From positions 1-64,000 of the forward strand of contig NZ_FWDP01000003.1 of the NCBI RefSeq assembly GCF_900169305.1: DNA of 64,000 nucleotides, written 5' to 3'. The number at the start of each line of letters is the position of its first letter. Position 1 is the first letter of the stretch. A program made the position numbers and the translations under genes. The notes beneath the pieces were generated by a model, which was given only the letters and a program-made list of their open reading frames with translations, was not told the DNA's origin and did not search any database. Origin of the DNA: Marinilactibacillus piezotolerans (GTDB lineage Bacteria > Bacillota > Bacilli > Lactobacillales > Carnobacteriaceae_A). Of the stretch, positions 26,036-34,509 are shown piece after piece.

Positions 26036-26697
26036 TGCACTCCTTTTACATCAGAAGGCGGCCACTTCTTATGCATCAGATAATATTTTGAATCTGCATA
26101 CAGCTGATCTGCGATTTCTTCGCCTTGGACCAGATACACATTCCCAAGTCTTTCCAGCTCGTTTCTAATCGGTTCTTGTTTGATGCCGTTTGTGTTGACC
26201 AGTACATTTAAATAGGCCGATTGAAGGGTCGTTTTAGCAAATAAAACACCGACAGCAATATCATTTACAATAGAACCTTTAATATCCAGCTTCGTCAGTT
26301 TATCATATAACTCCAAGACTTGAACAGTCGCTTTCATCATTTTCAGCGGCGGCTGTGCAGCACCGTGCAATCCTTTTTCAATTGCTTCTTGACGTTCGGC
26401 TTTTTGCTGATCGGTTTCTTTCGGAAGCTTATAGGCTTGAGAAACGGGTTCGAAGGCTAGAGCATCTTCTTCGCTCAACTCTTCAAATGATGTCCGCAAG
26501 TTTTCTGCTTTTTTTAAAATCTCTAAAATATTCTCTTTATGTTCAAAATAGGCTTTTTTGTCTTTTTGAATATCAGAAACCATTCGAATCAAAGCAGCGC
26601 TCATCGCACCAATTAAAGCTGTGGCGCTTCCGCCTCCTGGGATCCCTTCTTTAGACTGAAGTTGATCCAAGTAGGATGAAATAGATTGATCGGTCAT
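26032..26697 (-). CDS. fchA: methenyltetrahydrofolate cyclohydrolase, FchA/FTCD-C family
   Basis: A 221-residue all-helical protein of the cyclodeaminase/cyclohydrolase family. The N-terminal GIPGGGSATALIGAMSAALIRMV is the family signature and EEDALAFEPV is conserved in the middle. Members hydrolyse 5,10-methenyl-THF or act on formimino-THF; the neighbourhood (fhs, folD, cyclo-ligase) favours the cyclohydrolase role seen in clostridia, while no histidine-degradation genes are nearby. It is 20 bp downstream of fhs and overlaps folD. Confidence 0.85.
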   Translation of the reverse strand: MTDQSISSYLDQLQSKEGIPGGGSATALIGAMSAALIRMVSDIQKDKKAYFEHKENILEILKKAENLRTSFEELSEEDALAFEPVSQAYKLPKETDQQKAERQEAIEKGLHGAAQPPLKMMKATVQVLELYDKLTKLDIKGSIVNDIAVGVLFAKTTLQSAYLNVLVNTNGIKQEPIRNELERLGNVYLVQGEEIADQLYADSKYYLMHKKWPPSDVKGVQ

Positions 26698-26716
26698 CTT
26701 TTTTCTCCTCTGTTAT

Positions 26717-28384
26717 TTAAAATAATCCAGTGATTTTCCCTTCTTCTGTAACATCGACCTGCTCGGCCGCCGGACGTTTAGGCAGCCCTGGCATCCGCAT
26801 GATGTTTCCTGTCAGAACTACAATGAATCCGGCTCCTGCTGAAATCGATAATTCACGGATATTCACTTCAAACTGTTCAGGTCGTCCCAAAAGACTCGCT
26901 TGGTCAGATAAAGAATACTGCGTTTTCGCCATGCAGATCGGCAGCTGACCATATCCTAATTCAGTTAATTTTTTCGCTGTTCGTTTAGCCTTGCTAGTCC
27001 ATTCTGTTCCAGATCCGCCGTAGACTTTCTGAACAATTTTTTCGATTTTTTCTTCTATTGTATCGCTTAATGCATAAGCGAACGTCAATTGAGATGGCTG
27101 GTCGCAGAGGTCAACCACTGCTTGGGCTAATTCAACTCCGCCAGATCCGCCTTCAGCCCATACATTAGACTGAACAACTTGTACACCTTGTTTTTCACAA
27201 GCTGCTTTTAAAACGTTCAATTCATTTTCCGTATCTTGAGGAAAGGTGTTGATCGCCACAACCGCATTCAGTCCATAGACCTGCCGAATATTTTCCACGT
27301 GTTTCACCAGGTTTGGCAGTCCGGCTTCCAGTGCAGTTGTATTCTCCTCGTTTAAGGCAAGCTTTGAGACACCGCCATGCATTTTCAATGCGCGAATCGT
27401 CGCTACAATCACTACAGCATCTGGCTTCAATCCGCCTATCCGGCATTTGATATCTATGAATTTTTCAGCACCCAGATCTGCTCCAAACCCAGCTTCCGTT
27501 ACCACATAATCAGCATGCGCCAACGCCATTTTAGTAGCCAGCAAGCTGTTGCAGCCATGGGCGATATTGGCGAAGGGTCCGCCGTGCACAAAAGCCGGCG
27601 TATGTTCCAGTGTCTGTACTAGATTTGGTTTCAGTGCATCTTTCAGCAGCGCTGTCGCAGCGCCTTCTGCTTTCAAATCTCCAACCGTTACGGGTTCGTT
27701 GGCAAAAGTATAGCCTATAAGACAATTTTTCAATTTCTTTTTCATTTCTTCCACTGAATGAGACAAGCATAGTACTGCCATGATCTCTGAGGCAACTGTA
27801 ATATCAAATCCATCTTCTCTAGGCATGCCGTTTGTATGCCCGCCTATACCGCTGACTAGCGACCGGAGTTGGCGATCATTCATGTCCATAGCCCGTCTCC
27901 ATGTAATTCGACGAGGATCAAGTCCTAATTCATTGCCTTGATAAATATGATTATCGATCATGGCAGCAATCAAGTTATTGGCTGCTCCAATAGCGTGCAT
28001 ATCTCCAGTGAAGTGCAGATTCAGATCTTCCATAGGCACCACTTGAGCGTATCCTCCGCCTGCTGCGCCGCCTTTCATTCCAAATACAGGACCAAGTGAG
28101 GGTTCTCTTAAGGCGATGGCCGTTTTCTTGCCGATTTTCTGCAAGGCATCACCTAGTCCTACAGAGGTCGTCGTTTTTCCCTCACCAGCCGGCGTAGGGT
28201 TAATAGCGGTCACTAAAATCAATTTCCCGCTTTTTTTCTGTTCTATGTCTTGATTGGATAGTGTAACTTTTGCTTTATATCTACCGTATAGTTCTAAGTG
28301 ATTCTGTGTCATTTCCAGTTTGTCTGCAATCTCCTCGATTGGCAGCATACTGGATGCTTGTGCGATTTCAATATCTGTTTTCAT
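26717..28384 (-). CDS. fhs: formate--tetrahydrofolate ligase
   Basis: The 555-residue enzyme makes 10-formyl-THF from formate, THF and ATP. It carries [14 protein letters not shown] (P-loop), [28 protein letters not shown]-like [11 protein letters not shown] and the [13 protein letters not shown] signature. The length equals the standard 555-560. ATG at 28384 follows GGAGG at six bases; a longer in-frame start 34 codons upstream is unsupported. It heads the one-carbon operon fhs-fchA-folD-cyclo-ligase-folT, which supplies formyl groups for purines; the purine genes lie 26 kb away. Confidence 0.96.
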   Translation of the reverse strand: MKTDIEIAQASSMLPIEEIADKLEMTQNHLELYGRYKAKVTLSNQDIEQKKSGKLILVTAINPTPAGEGKTTTSVGLGDALQKIGKKTAIALREPSLGPVFGMKGGAAGGGYAQVVPMEDLNLHFTGDMHAIGAANNLIAAMIDNHIYQGNELGLDPRRITWRRAMDMNDRQLRSLVSGIGGHTNGMPREDGFDITVASEIMAVLCLSHSVEEMKKKLKNCLIGYTFANEPVTVGDLKAEGAATALLKDALKPNLVQTLEHTPAFVHGGPFANIAHGCNSLLATKMALAHADYVVTEAGFGADLGAEKFIDIKCRIGGLKPDAVVIVATIRALKMHGGVSKLALNEENTTALEAGLPNLVKHVENIRQVYGLNAVVAINTFPQDTENELNVLKAACEKQGVQVVQSNVWAEGGSGGVELAQAVVDLCDQPSQLTFAYALSDTIEEKIEKIVQKVYGGSGTEWTSKAKRTAKKLTELGYGQLPICMAKTQYSLSDQASLLGRPEQFEVNIRELSISAGAGFIVVLTGNIMRMPGLPKRPAAEQVDVTEEGKITGLF

Positions 28385-28646
28385 TAGGTTCCTCCAATTA
28401 ACGAACGATATAGCAGTCATTTTCGATTCAAACCTATCTATTAGCGTAAAAATCCGTAAAGAATTTCTTCTAAACCAGTATATCATATCTATAAACGAAC
28501 TTTATAACAGTCGCAGTGTTTTCTCTCTATTTTTCCATACTTTCCTGTTTCCGCGTATACAGATCTTTGATTTTTAATTTTATCAATCGACTTTTTTGGA
28601 ATTATTGCGTAAAATAGGAATAGTTAGTAAAAAAGGAGGACGTATC

Positions 28647-28868
28647 TTGAAAATACTAGATAGAGCTGCACTAGCGATTCTAATCCTTGGCGGTATCCAT
28701 TTACTGTTGATCGGACTGATTGGTTTCAACGTAGTGGAATATGTATTCGGCAGCCCAGAAGAATGGGGTACACGAATTACTTACATTGTGATCGGATTGA
28801 GTGCTCTATGGTGCTTTAAATACTTTTCGTACACCCCAAGAGGCGGAAGCAGGCTTAGAGACCGCTAG
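28647..28868 (+). CDS. DUF378 small membrane protein
   Basis: A 73-residue protein with two membrane helices, LDRAALAILILGGIHLLLIGL and ITYIVIGLSALWCF, separated by a short polar loop. This is the DUF378 pattern (YuzA in Bacillus); function unknown. It begins at TTG 28647, seven bases after AAAGGAGG, rather than at an upstream in-frame ATG. It is a single gene followed by a bidirectional terminator. Confidence 0.8.
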   Translation: MKILDRAALAILILGGIHLLLIGLIGFNVVEYVFGSPEEWGTRITYIVIGLSALWCFKYFSYTPRGGSRLRDR

Positions 28869-28897
28869 ACTGAACTTAAAACTGAAAATGTTTCAAA

Positions 28898-28939
28898 TAA
28901 AAAGCCGAGTTACTATGTAATATAATAACTCGCTTTTTT
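28898..28939. terminator. bidirectional terminator
   Basis: AAAAAGCCGAGTTA pairs with TAACTCGCTTTTTT around an AT loop; serves the convergent DUF378 and small membrane protein genes. Confidence 0.82.
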
Positions 28940-28956
28940 CTTTGCCCTTCATTCAG

Positions 28957-29175
28957 TTAGCGATTTAATCCATAAACAATTACTCCTGAAATAACTAAGA
29001 GAATGCCTGCTATCAGGGCAATCCATCCGCCAATAATATACAAATTCTGGTACAAACGAAAAATTTGATTATCGTCCTTTTTTCGATGCATATTCTGTTC
29101 TTTCTTTTTTGGAAATCTCAGCGAGATTCCTCCATAAACCATCAGAATAGCGCCAATAATGATCAATACTTCCAT
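28957..29175 (-). CDS. small two-helix membrane protein, unknown
   Basis: A 72-residue protein: helix at about 2-20, a strongly basic and polar loop (RFPKKKEQNMHRKKDD), helix at about 43-68. AAAGGAAG precedes the ATG. It is downstream of mgsA by about 50 bp and may be co-transcribed. No family recognised. Confidence 0.6.
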   Translation of the reverse strand: MEVLIIIGAILMVYGGISLRFPKKKEQNMHRKKDDNQIFRLYQNLYIIGGWIALIAGILLVISGVIVYGLNR

Positions 29176-29228
29176 GGTACTTCCTTTCCAACGATTAAAT
29201 CTGTATGCTTATTTCAAAGTCGGCACTG

Positions 29229-29651
29229 CTATAATGGCAGATCTTCCCGACCTTTCCCGCGGTAAAGATCACGCCATTCGTAAAACCCGGCATCGAGCCC
29301 TCTCAATAGAACTTCTGCAGTTCCGGCATTAGTTGCTAGTGGAATTTCATAAACGTCACTCAAGCGCAGCAGCGCAGAAATATCCGGTTCATGAGGCTGT
29401 GAAGTCAGCGGATCACGAAGAAAAATCACCAGATCCATTTTATTATCTGATATGTACGCGCCGATCTGCTGGTCGCCTCCAAGCGGTCCCGATTTAAAAC
29501 GATGGACATCTAGCCCTGTTTCTTCAATAATTCTTTTGCCGGTCGTTCCAGTCGCAAACAGCGTATGACTTTCAAGGATCGTTTTGTAGGCTGTTGCCAA
29601 TTTGATCATATCGTCTTTCTTTTTATCATGAGCAATCAATGCAATATTCAT
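29229..29651 (-). CDS. mgsA: methylglyoxal synthase
   Basis: A 140-residue enzyme that converts dihydroxyacetone phosphate to methylglyoxal and phosphate, a relief valve for sugar-phosphate stress. [21 protein letters not shown] (phosphate site), [13 protein letters not shown] with catalytic Asp60, and [15 protein letters not shown] are all present. Length is standard. The divergent neighbour is a DJ-1/PfpI family gene, a family that includes enzymes acting on methylglyoxal adducts. Confidence 0.95.
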   Translation of the reverse strand: MNIALIAHDKKKDDMIKLATAYKTILESHTLFATGTTGKRIIEETGLDVHRFKSGPLGGDQQIGAYISDNKMDLVIFLRDPLTSQPHEPDISALLRLSDVYEIPLATNAGTAEVLLRGLDAGFYEWRDLYRGKGREDLPL

Positions 29652-29838
29652 CTCTCATCACTCCTTATAAAATCCAGTATTCACGTACCCTGTTTTCTTT
29701 ATCATACCATATCCCAGTAAACAATTTAGCCTAAATCACTTAATGCAGACACTGACTTTCTCATCATAAGCATTAGATTTGAACCCTGTTTTGAACCGCG
29801 GTAAACTGTATATAGAAAATTAAAGGAGGAATTCAATA

Positions 29839-30354
29839 ATGGGTAAAAAAGTTGCAACAGTCATCACCAAATTATTCGAAGATGTAGAATTTACCTCACC
29901 AAAAGAAGAACTCGAAAAAGCAGGACATGAAGTTGTCACGATCGGGTTTGAAGCTGGCGAAACCGTTGAAGGTAAAAAAGGCAAAGCTTCCGTTACGATT
30001 GATAAAAGTATTGACGACGTTTCTCCAGAAGATTTTGATGCTTTACTCATCCCAGGCGGATTTTCTCCAGATCAGCTCCGTAAAGATGAGCGTTTCTTGA
30101 ACTTCACTCGTGCATTTGCCGGTGACCAGAAACCGATTTTCTCAATTTGTCATGGACCTCAATTACTGATCAATGCAGAAGTCGTCAAAGGTAAAGACAT
30201 TACTTCAGTCTCTCAAGTAGCGATTGATCTGAAAAATGCCGGCGCAAATTTCCATGATAAAGAAGTGGTAATTGATGATTCCGGTTTGATTTCAAGCCGT
30301 ACACCAGATGATTTACCTGCTTTTAACGAAGCTATGGTAAATGCATTACAATAA
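29839..30354 (+). CDS. DJ-1/PfpI family protein
   Basis: The 171-residue protein has the class I amidotransferase-like fold: FEDVEFTSPKEEL at the start, LLIPGGFSPDQLR with the oxyanion region, and FSICHGPQLL with the nucleophile Cys at the elbow. It resembles the YraA/PfpI stress proteins, described variously as proteases, glyoxalase III or deglycases; which activity applies here is unknown. AAAGGAGG precedes the ATG. It is monocistronic and divergent from mgsA. Confidence 0.85.
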   Translation: MGKKVATVITKLFEDVEFTSPKEELEKAGHEVVTIGFEAGETVEGKKGKASVTIDKSIDDVSPEDFDALLIPGGFSPDQLRKDERFLNFTRAFAGDQKPIFSICHGPQLLINAEVVKGKDITSVSQVAIDLKNAGANFHDKEVVIDDSGLISSRTPDDLPAFNEAMVNALQ

Positions 30355-30590
30355 TTACGATTGACTGAGTAAATTATAATGTAGCATACTGAAAACCTTA
30401 GTTTATTCTAAGGAAAAACAGACCGTTTATTGCTAAACTATCTATAGTGTAAAAATAAAAAACACTTTTCTTTTCTCCCCCATATATTGAATGAAGTAAA
30501 GTACCCCCACTTTATGGAAATTCTTTTGAAAAGAAAATGATTCTATAAAAAGCTGAACTTTCTTTCTCCCCTGATTGAATTGTATATAAT

Positions 30591-30671
30591 GCTTGATATG
30601 GAAACACAAAAGACTAGATATGTCTTTATCCCCCATAACCGTCTTTCCTTAGAGGAAAGGCGGTTTTACTT
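30591..30671 (+). ncRNA. candidate C-rich small RNA A
   Basis: A TATAAT box (30585-30590) is followed by an AAAGAC/GTCTTT hairpin (30609-30627), a single-stranded TCCCCC (629-634 of this block, i.e. 30629-30634) and an AACCGTCTTTCC/GGAAAGGCGGTT terminator hairpin (30637-30666) ending TTTT. Hairpin, C-rich single strand and terminator is the layout of Firmicutes C-rich sRNAs such as RsaE/RoxS. No homology to those is claimed. The -35 box is poor and the U-tract short. Confidence 0.45.
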
Positions 30672-30751
30672 ATTGTCAGCTTTTTTAGAATTTGCTGGTT
30701 TTTCATGTGTTCATCACAACTTCTTCAAATCTAGGTTCTATACTATAATCA

Positions 30752-30847
30752 TACCCACAACAACCAACTTATTTTTTGATTGACTACTCCTCCAAGTAGT
30801 CAATCCATCTCCTTTTTAGCCACCTGCTTCGGCAGGTGGTTTTTTTG
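30752..30847 (+). ncRNA. candidate small RNA B with CCUCC loop
   Basis: Downstream of TATAAT (30744-30749) the plus strand has an 11-bp perfect stem GATTGACTACT/AGTAGTCAATC (30778-30805) presenting the loop CCTCCA, an exact complement of the Shine-Dalgarno core. A single-stranded CATCTCCTTTTTA follows, then a CCACCTGC-TTCG-GCAGGTGG terminator with seven T residues (30820-30846). This is the architecture of an anti-Shine-Dalgarno regulatory RNA. The -35 box is weak. Confidence 0.6.
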
Positions 30848-31061
30848 CATTTATCGATAAAAAAAAAGTTGCATTTAACGTTACGTACAATTTTGTCTTT
30901 TAATTTGTGTGCAGCACTTGCCTTCAACTTCTATAATTCCCTAGACCAAACGCTATTCCACCAACCTTTGTTCTACTATCCTTTTTTTGTCTTATTCCTT
31001 TTTCACAAGTCGATATGTCCATAATCGATAGATTTCATTGCAGAATCCTCTTTCGCTCCCT

Positions 31062-31103
31062 TATAATAAGTCGTGTTTGAATCACTGTTCCTGACGATCG
31101 TCA
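31062..31103 (+). promoter_or_regulatory. metN promoter region with 12-bp palindrome
   Basis: A TATAAT -10 box (31062-31067; weak -35 TTGCAG at 31038-31043, 18-bp spacer) is followed 24 bp later by the perfect palindrome TGACGATCGTCA (31092-31103), about 35 bp before the metN ATG. The palindrome may be a repressor operator or hairpin; the factor is unknown. Confidence 0.45.
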
Positions 31104-31137
31104 AACACTACTTTAAAAGAAAGAAGTTATTTCTACT

Positions 31138-31875
31138 ATGATTCAATTCCAAAATGTTTCAAAAAAATTCAGCGGTCTAGACGGTCCGGTCAGTGCGCTT
31201 GATCAGGTCAGTCTGACGATTGAAGATCATGAATTATTTGGTGTAATCGGTGAAAGCGGCGCAGGAAAGTCGACATTGCTGCGTTTCATTAATGCGTTAG
31301 AAAGTCCAGACAGCGGTTCCGTCATTGTTGATGACCGGACAGTTAACCAACTGTCTAAGAAAGCATTGCGTCAGCACCAGAAAGAAATCGGAATGGTTTT
31401 TCAGCAGTTTAATTTATTGAGTAACAAAACCGTCCAGCAAAATACAGCGCTGCCTTTGAACCTGCATCGATACGAACATCCTTTATCTGTTGATCAGGTG
31501 CTGGAATTTGTAGGGCTGTCTGACAAGAAAAATCAGTACCCTGCTCAGTTGAGCGGCGGTCAAAAACAGCGGGTAGGAATCGCTCGAGCATTGATTTCTC
31601 GACCGAAGTTGTTACTTTGCGATGAACCTACTTCAGCATTAGACCAGAATACAACAGAGGAAATCGTAGATGTGTTGAAAAAAGCCCATCAAGAGTTTGG
31701 GATGACGATTGTGATTGTTACCCATGAATTGGGAGTCATTAAAGAACTCTGTGACCGAGCAGCGATTATGGAGAACGGAAAAGTTGTCAATATGGTTGAG
31801 GTCAAGCGCTCATCAACTGCTAGAAATGTGAAACCTTATCGCGAACGAGCAATGGAGGTGTTGAGCCATGACTGA
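31138..31875 (+). CDS. metN: methionine-type ABC transporter ATP-binding protein, NIL domain missing
   Basis: The 245-residue ATPase carries GESGAGKSTLLR (Walker A), FQQFNLLSNKTV (Q loop), LSGGQKQRVGIARAL (signature) and LLLCDEPTSALD (Walker B). Sequence is MetN-like, but typical MetN is about 340 residues with a C-terminal NIL/ACT-like domain that binds methionine and shuts transport down. Here the protein ends right after the ATPase. The end is natural: the stop overlaps the metI start by eight bases. AAAGAAAGAAG is a weak ribosome-binding site. First gene of metNIQ. Confidence 0.88.
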   Translation: MIQFQNVSKKFSGLDGPVSALDQVSLTIEDHELFGVIGESGAGKSTLLRFINALESPDSGSVIVDDRTVNQLSKKALRQHQKEIGMVFQQFNLLSNKTVQQNTALPLNLHRYEHPLSVDQVLEFVGLSDKKNQYPAQLSGGQKQRVGIARALISRPKLLLCDEPTSALDQNTTEEIVDVLKKAHQEFGMTIVIVTHELGVIKELCDRAAIMENGKVVNMVEVKRSSTARNVKPYRERAMEVLSHD

Positions 31876-32554
31876 TTTTCTATCCACTTACTTGGAACGG
31901 GTCAGTGAATTTGCACCACGTATGATCGAGAGCCTTGGGGAAACCGGGATTATGCTTTCTTTTGCAATGATCGCAGCCATTTTATTAGGTCTGCCCGTAG
32001 GAACTCTACTGTTCTTGACGACGCCTGGTCGGCCGATGTCCAATCGCATCTTTAACAGCATGCTCAATATTATTGTCAATATCATTCGCTCCTTCCCGTT
32101 CTTGCTGCTCGTCGTCGCCATGCAGCCAGTTATCCGGCAAATCTATGGAAGAGCAACCGGAGACTCTGTAGCGGCATCTTTTCCAATGATCGTCATTGCG
32201 ATCGCGCTTTATGCTCGCTTTGTTGAACAGTCCCTGCTCGGTGTTCCAAAAGGAATTATCGAAACGGCACAATCAATGGGCGCAACGACCTGGCAATTAA
32301 TCTGGAAATTTATGTATGTTGAAGCCAGAAGCAGTCTGGTTATCGGGTTCACGACTGCTGTGATCAGTTTTGTTTCTTACTCTACCATTATGGGGGTAGT
32401 CGGCGGCGGCGGGATCGGAGATTTTGCCATTCGCTACGGTTATCAACGTTACGAAACAGACATTATGTACACGGCCATTATTTTAATTATCATTCTAGTA
32501 GAAATCTTCCAGCGACTGGGATTGAAACTAGCTAAATCAATCGACAAACGGTAA
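31868..32554 (+). CDS. metI: methionine-type ABC transporter permease
   Basis: A 228-residue permease with five or six membrane helices and the MetI motif ETAQSMGATTWQLIWKFM, the coupling helix that contacts the ATPase, followed by SYSTIMGVVGGGGIGDFAIRYGYQRYETD. It starts inside the end of metN (eight-base overlap), which suggests coupled translation, and is followed by metQ after 25 bp. Confidence 0.93.
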   Translation: MTDFLSTYLERVSEFAPRMIESLGETGIMLSFAMIAAILLGLPVGTLLFLTTPGRPMSNRIFNSMLNIIVNIIRSFPFLLLVVAMQPVIRQIYGRATGDSVAASFPMIVIAIALYARFVEQSLLGVPKGIIETAQSMGATTWQLIWKFMYVEARSSLVIGFTTAVISFVSYSTIMGVVGGGGIGDFAIRYGYQRYETDIMYTAIILIIILVEIFQRLGLKLAKSIDKR

Positions 32555-32579
32555 CGTTTGATCAAAAGGAGAATTCATT

Positions 32580-33422
32580 ATGTTTAAAAAAAGTTTATTA
32601 CTTGGAACGACCGCTCTATTGTTAGCTGCTTGCGGAAATGAAGATGCAGCAAACACGGAGTCTGACAGCGCATCTTCAACGGAAGAAGATACTGTGATCA
32701 AAGTGGCTTCACACTTGCCCCCAATGACAGATATCGTAGAAATTGCCGGAGATGTTATTGAAGACGGATATTCTGTTGAACTGGTAGAAGTTTCTGACAA
32801 TATTCAATACAACGAAGCTTTATTAAATGAAGAAGTGGACGCAAACTTTGCACAACACGAGCCATTTATGGAAATGTTCAATGAAGAACGCGACGGTAAC
32901 TTAGTTGCATTGCAGCCGATCTACAACCCAATCGTTGGATTTTATTCTCCTGTTTATGACTCAATCGAAGAGGTAGAAGACGGTGCTGAAGTAGCGATTC
33001 CAAGCGATGCGTCCAACGAAGCTCGTGCGTTAATGATCCTGGACCACTACGAATTGATCACACTAGCTGATGGGGTGGGATTTGAAGCAACAGTTGATGA
33101 CATTAAAGAAAATCCGCACAACTTAACCTTTACACATGTTGACTTGCTGAATCTGACAGGATCATATGAAGACGGTGTTGAATTAGTCTTCAACTACCCG
33201 ACTTACATTGAAAGTATTGGTTTAACACCAGACGACGCTTTGATTTTAGAAGATGATGACAAGTATACGTTTGGTATCCAAGTTGTTGCACGCGAAGACA
33301 ATCAAGACTCTGATGAAATTCAAGCACTCGTAGACGCTTTTACCAGCCAAGAAGTCATGGACTACTTGAACGAACTGGCAGAAAATGGCCACTTAGAACC
33401 AGCCTTCGAAGTCAGCGAATAA
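32580..33422 (+). CDS. metQ: methionine-type substrate-binding lipoprotein
   Basis: A 280-residue NlpA-family binding protein. The signal peptide ends in the lipobox LLAAC (Cys19), so the mature protein is lipid-anchored on the outer face of the membrane. VASHLPPMTDIVEIAG, NYNEALL-like NIQYNEALLNEEVDANFAQHEP and IPSDASNEARAL mark the ligand site of the MetQ group. The mature protein is very acidic, which fits life in salt or alkali. Methionine or a derivative is the likely substrate; other amino acids are possible in this family. Confidence 0.92.
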   Translation: MFKKSLLLGTTALLLAACGNEDAANTESDSASSTEEDTVIKVASHLPPMTDIVEIAGDVIEDGYSVELVEVSDNIQYNEALLNEEVDANFAQHEPFMEMFNEERDGNLVALQPIYNPIVGFYSPVYDSIEEVEDGAEVAIPSDASNEARALMILDHYELITLADGVGFEATVDDIKENPHNLTFTHVDLLNLTGSYEDGVELVFNYPTYIESIGLTPDDALILEDDDKYTFGIQVVAREDNQDSDEIQALVDAFTSQEVMDYLNELAENGHLEPAFEVSE

Positions 33423-33443
33423 TCTGGATTTAATCGATTTGAA

Positions 33444-33476
33444 GAAGCTCATCCACTGCCGGATGGGCTTTTTTTA
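33444..33476 (+). terminator. metNIQ terminator
   Basis: AAGCTCATCC pairs with GGATGGGCTT followed by seven T residues. The T-run touches the stop codon of the convergent NERD gene. Confidence 0.87.
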
Positions 33477-34388
33477 ATGATAGTATGTCCCATTGGTGGT
33501 TCCGACTGATGTAAAATTTTGTTTTAGGATGCTTCTTATCCTTACTATGTGTCCGACTTCTCCACACCATTCGTACACAATATTGGTCGTAAGAGGGATA
33601 GACGGAAATAGGAAATTGAATTCTTCAATACTATTTAAAATAACATCTTTCACTGTGTACCTTTTAAGACAGTTTCGACAGGTACAATACTGTCTTTTAA
33701 TTTCTAAATTAAATGTATCACACTCAATACAAGATAGACCCTTTTTTAGCGATTGATATTGATAACTCGGCATTTGTTTCTGATAGGGCACATCTTCTTG
33801 ATGCAATCGCAGAAACTTATTAGCTAAGTAATACTGTTGCTTAGTTAATTGATTACTGTCATCTGACATTTCAGCCAGAAATTTTCCTATTTGCGATGGA
33901 AAAATAAATGGATCATCAACTTGTGCTTGATATAGCGTAAAATTAGGGTGAACAAAAATAACATTCGCTTCAATTTTATAATTGCTATTCCAGTCTTGTA
34001 ATAAAGCTGCGACATTCCTTTTGATTTTGACCAGTTGAATTTTAGGATTAGGAATATCTGTACCCTTCAACGTGGTAAAATCATCAGAATTGAGTATATA
34101 ACTTCCTTTATAATTTTTGATTTCATTTATATAGATTGTATCTGATGAAATGATTAATGAATCGATTTGAAAAGATACTCCTCTGTTCATAAGCAGCAAA
34201 TCGTTTAATACAATTATCTCCGCTTCCCTTTGTTCTTTAAGCATCTTGTCAAAGGAAGATTCTCCCTCAAATCCTTTTTCGAGATTTGTCAAAAGCTTTT
34301 TATCCGCTTCATTTAGAGTACTTCTTTTATCTAAATAAGTTAAGCCTTTTAACAGCTTAGATTTTTCTCTAATTTTCATGAATTCCAT
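33474..34388 (-). CDS. NERD-domain protein with C-terminal zinc-ribbon-like motif
   Basis: The 304-residue protein has a nuclease-related NERD domain at about residues 45-150: EGESSFDKML, IDSLIISSDTIYINEIKNYKG with the acidic and Lys residues of the nuclease-like core, and IEANVIFVHPNFTLY. A C-terminal region with CIEC and CTCRNC could bind zinc. NERD proteins are often linked to DNA processing, but their targets are unknown. ATG at 34388 follows GAGGTG; a GTG three codons earlier overlaps it. The gene stands alone, AT-rich compared with its neighbours, next to a tandem repeat array, so it may be an acquired gene. Confidence 0.75.
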   Translation of the reverse strand: MEFMKIREKSKLLKGLTYLDKRSTLNEADKKLLTNLEKGFEGESSFDKMLKEQREAEIIVLNDLLLMNRGVSFQIDSLIISSDTIYINEIKNYKGSYILNSDDFTTLKGTDIPNPKIQLVKIKRNVAALLQDWNSNYKIEANVIFVHPNFTLYQAQVDDPFIFPSQIGKFLAEMSDDSNQLTKQQYYLANKFLRLHQEDVPYQKQMPSYQYQSLKKGLSCIECDTFNLEIKRQYCTCRNCLKRYTVKDVILNSIEEFNFLFPSIPLTTNIVYEWCGEVGHIVRIRSILKQNFTSVGTTNGTYYH

Positions 34389-34509
34389 TCTAATCACCTC
34401 AATAATAAATTGTTCATTTATCCTTAAACTAATTTATATAATTAGAGAAGTATTTAATTGAGTGTCCCGCATGAATGTGGTGTTTCTTTAAGGTCGTTAT
34501 ATCAAATCC

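Larger units (their letters stand above)
30355..31061. other. RNA-rich intergenic region upstream of metN
   Basis: About 700 bp without a protein gene. On the plus strand it contains repeated C-runs (for example 30473-30478, 30503-30508, 30567-30571, 30629-30634), a TAAAGT-ACCCCC-ACTTTA hairpin near 30497-30514, two TATAAT boxes and two strong terminators. Two candidate sRNAs are annotated separately. No T-box, SAM or S-MK box upstream of metN was recognised. Confidence 0.6.

Noticed and set aside
30848-31137. SAM-I, S-MK or methionine T-box before metN
   Set aside because: None of the conserved aptamer segments could be found on the plus strand.
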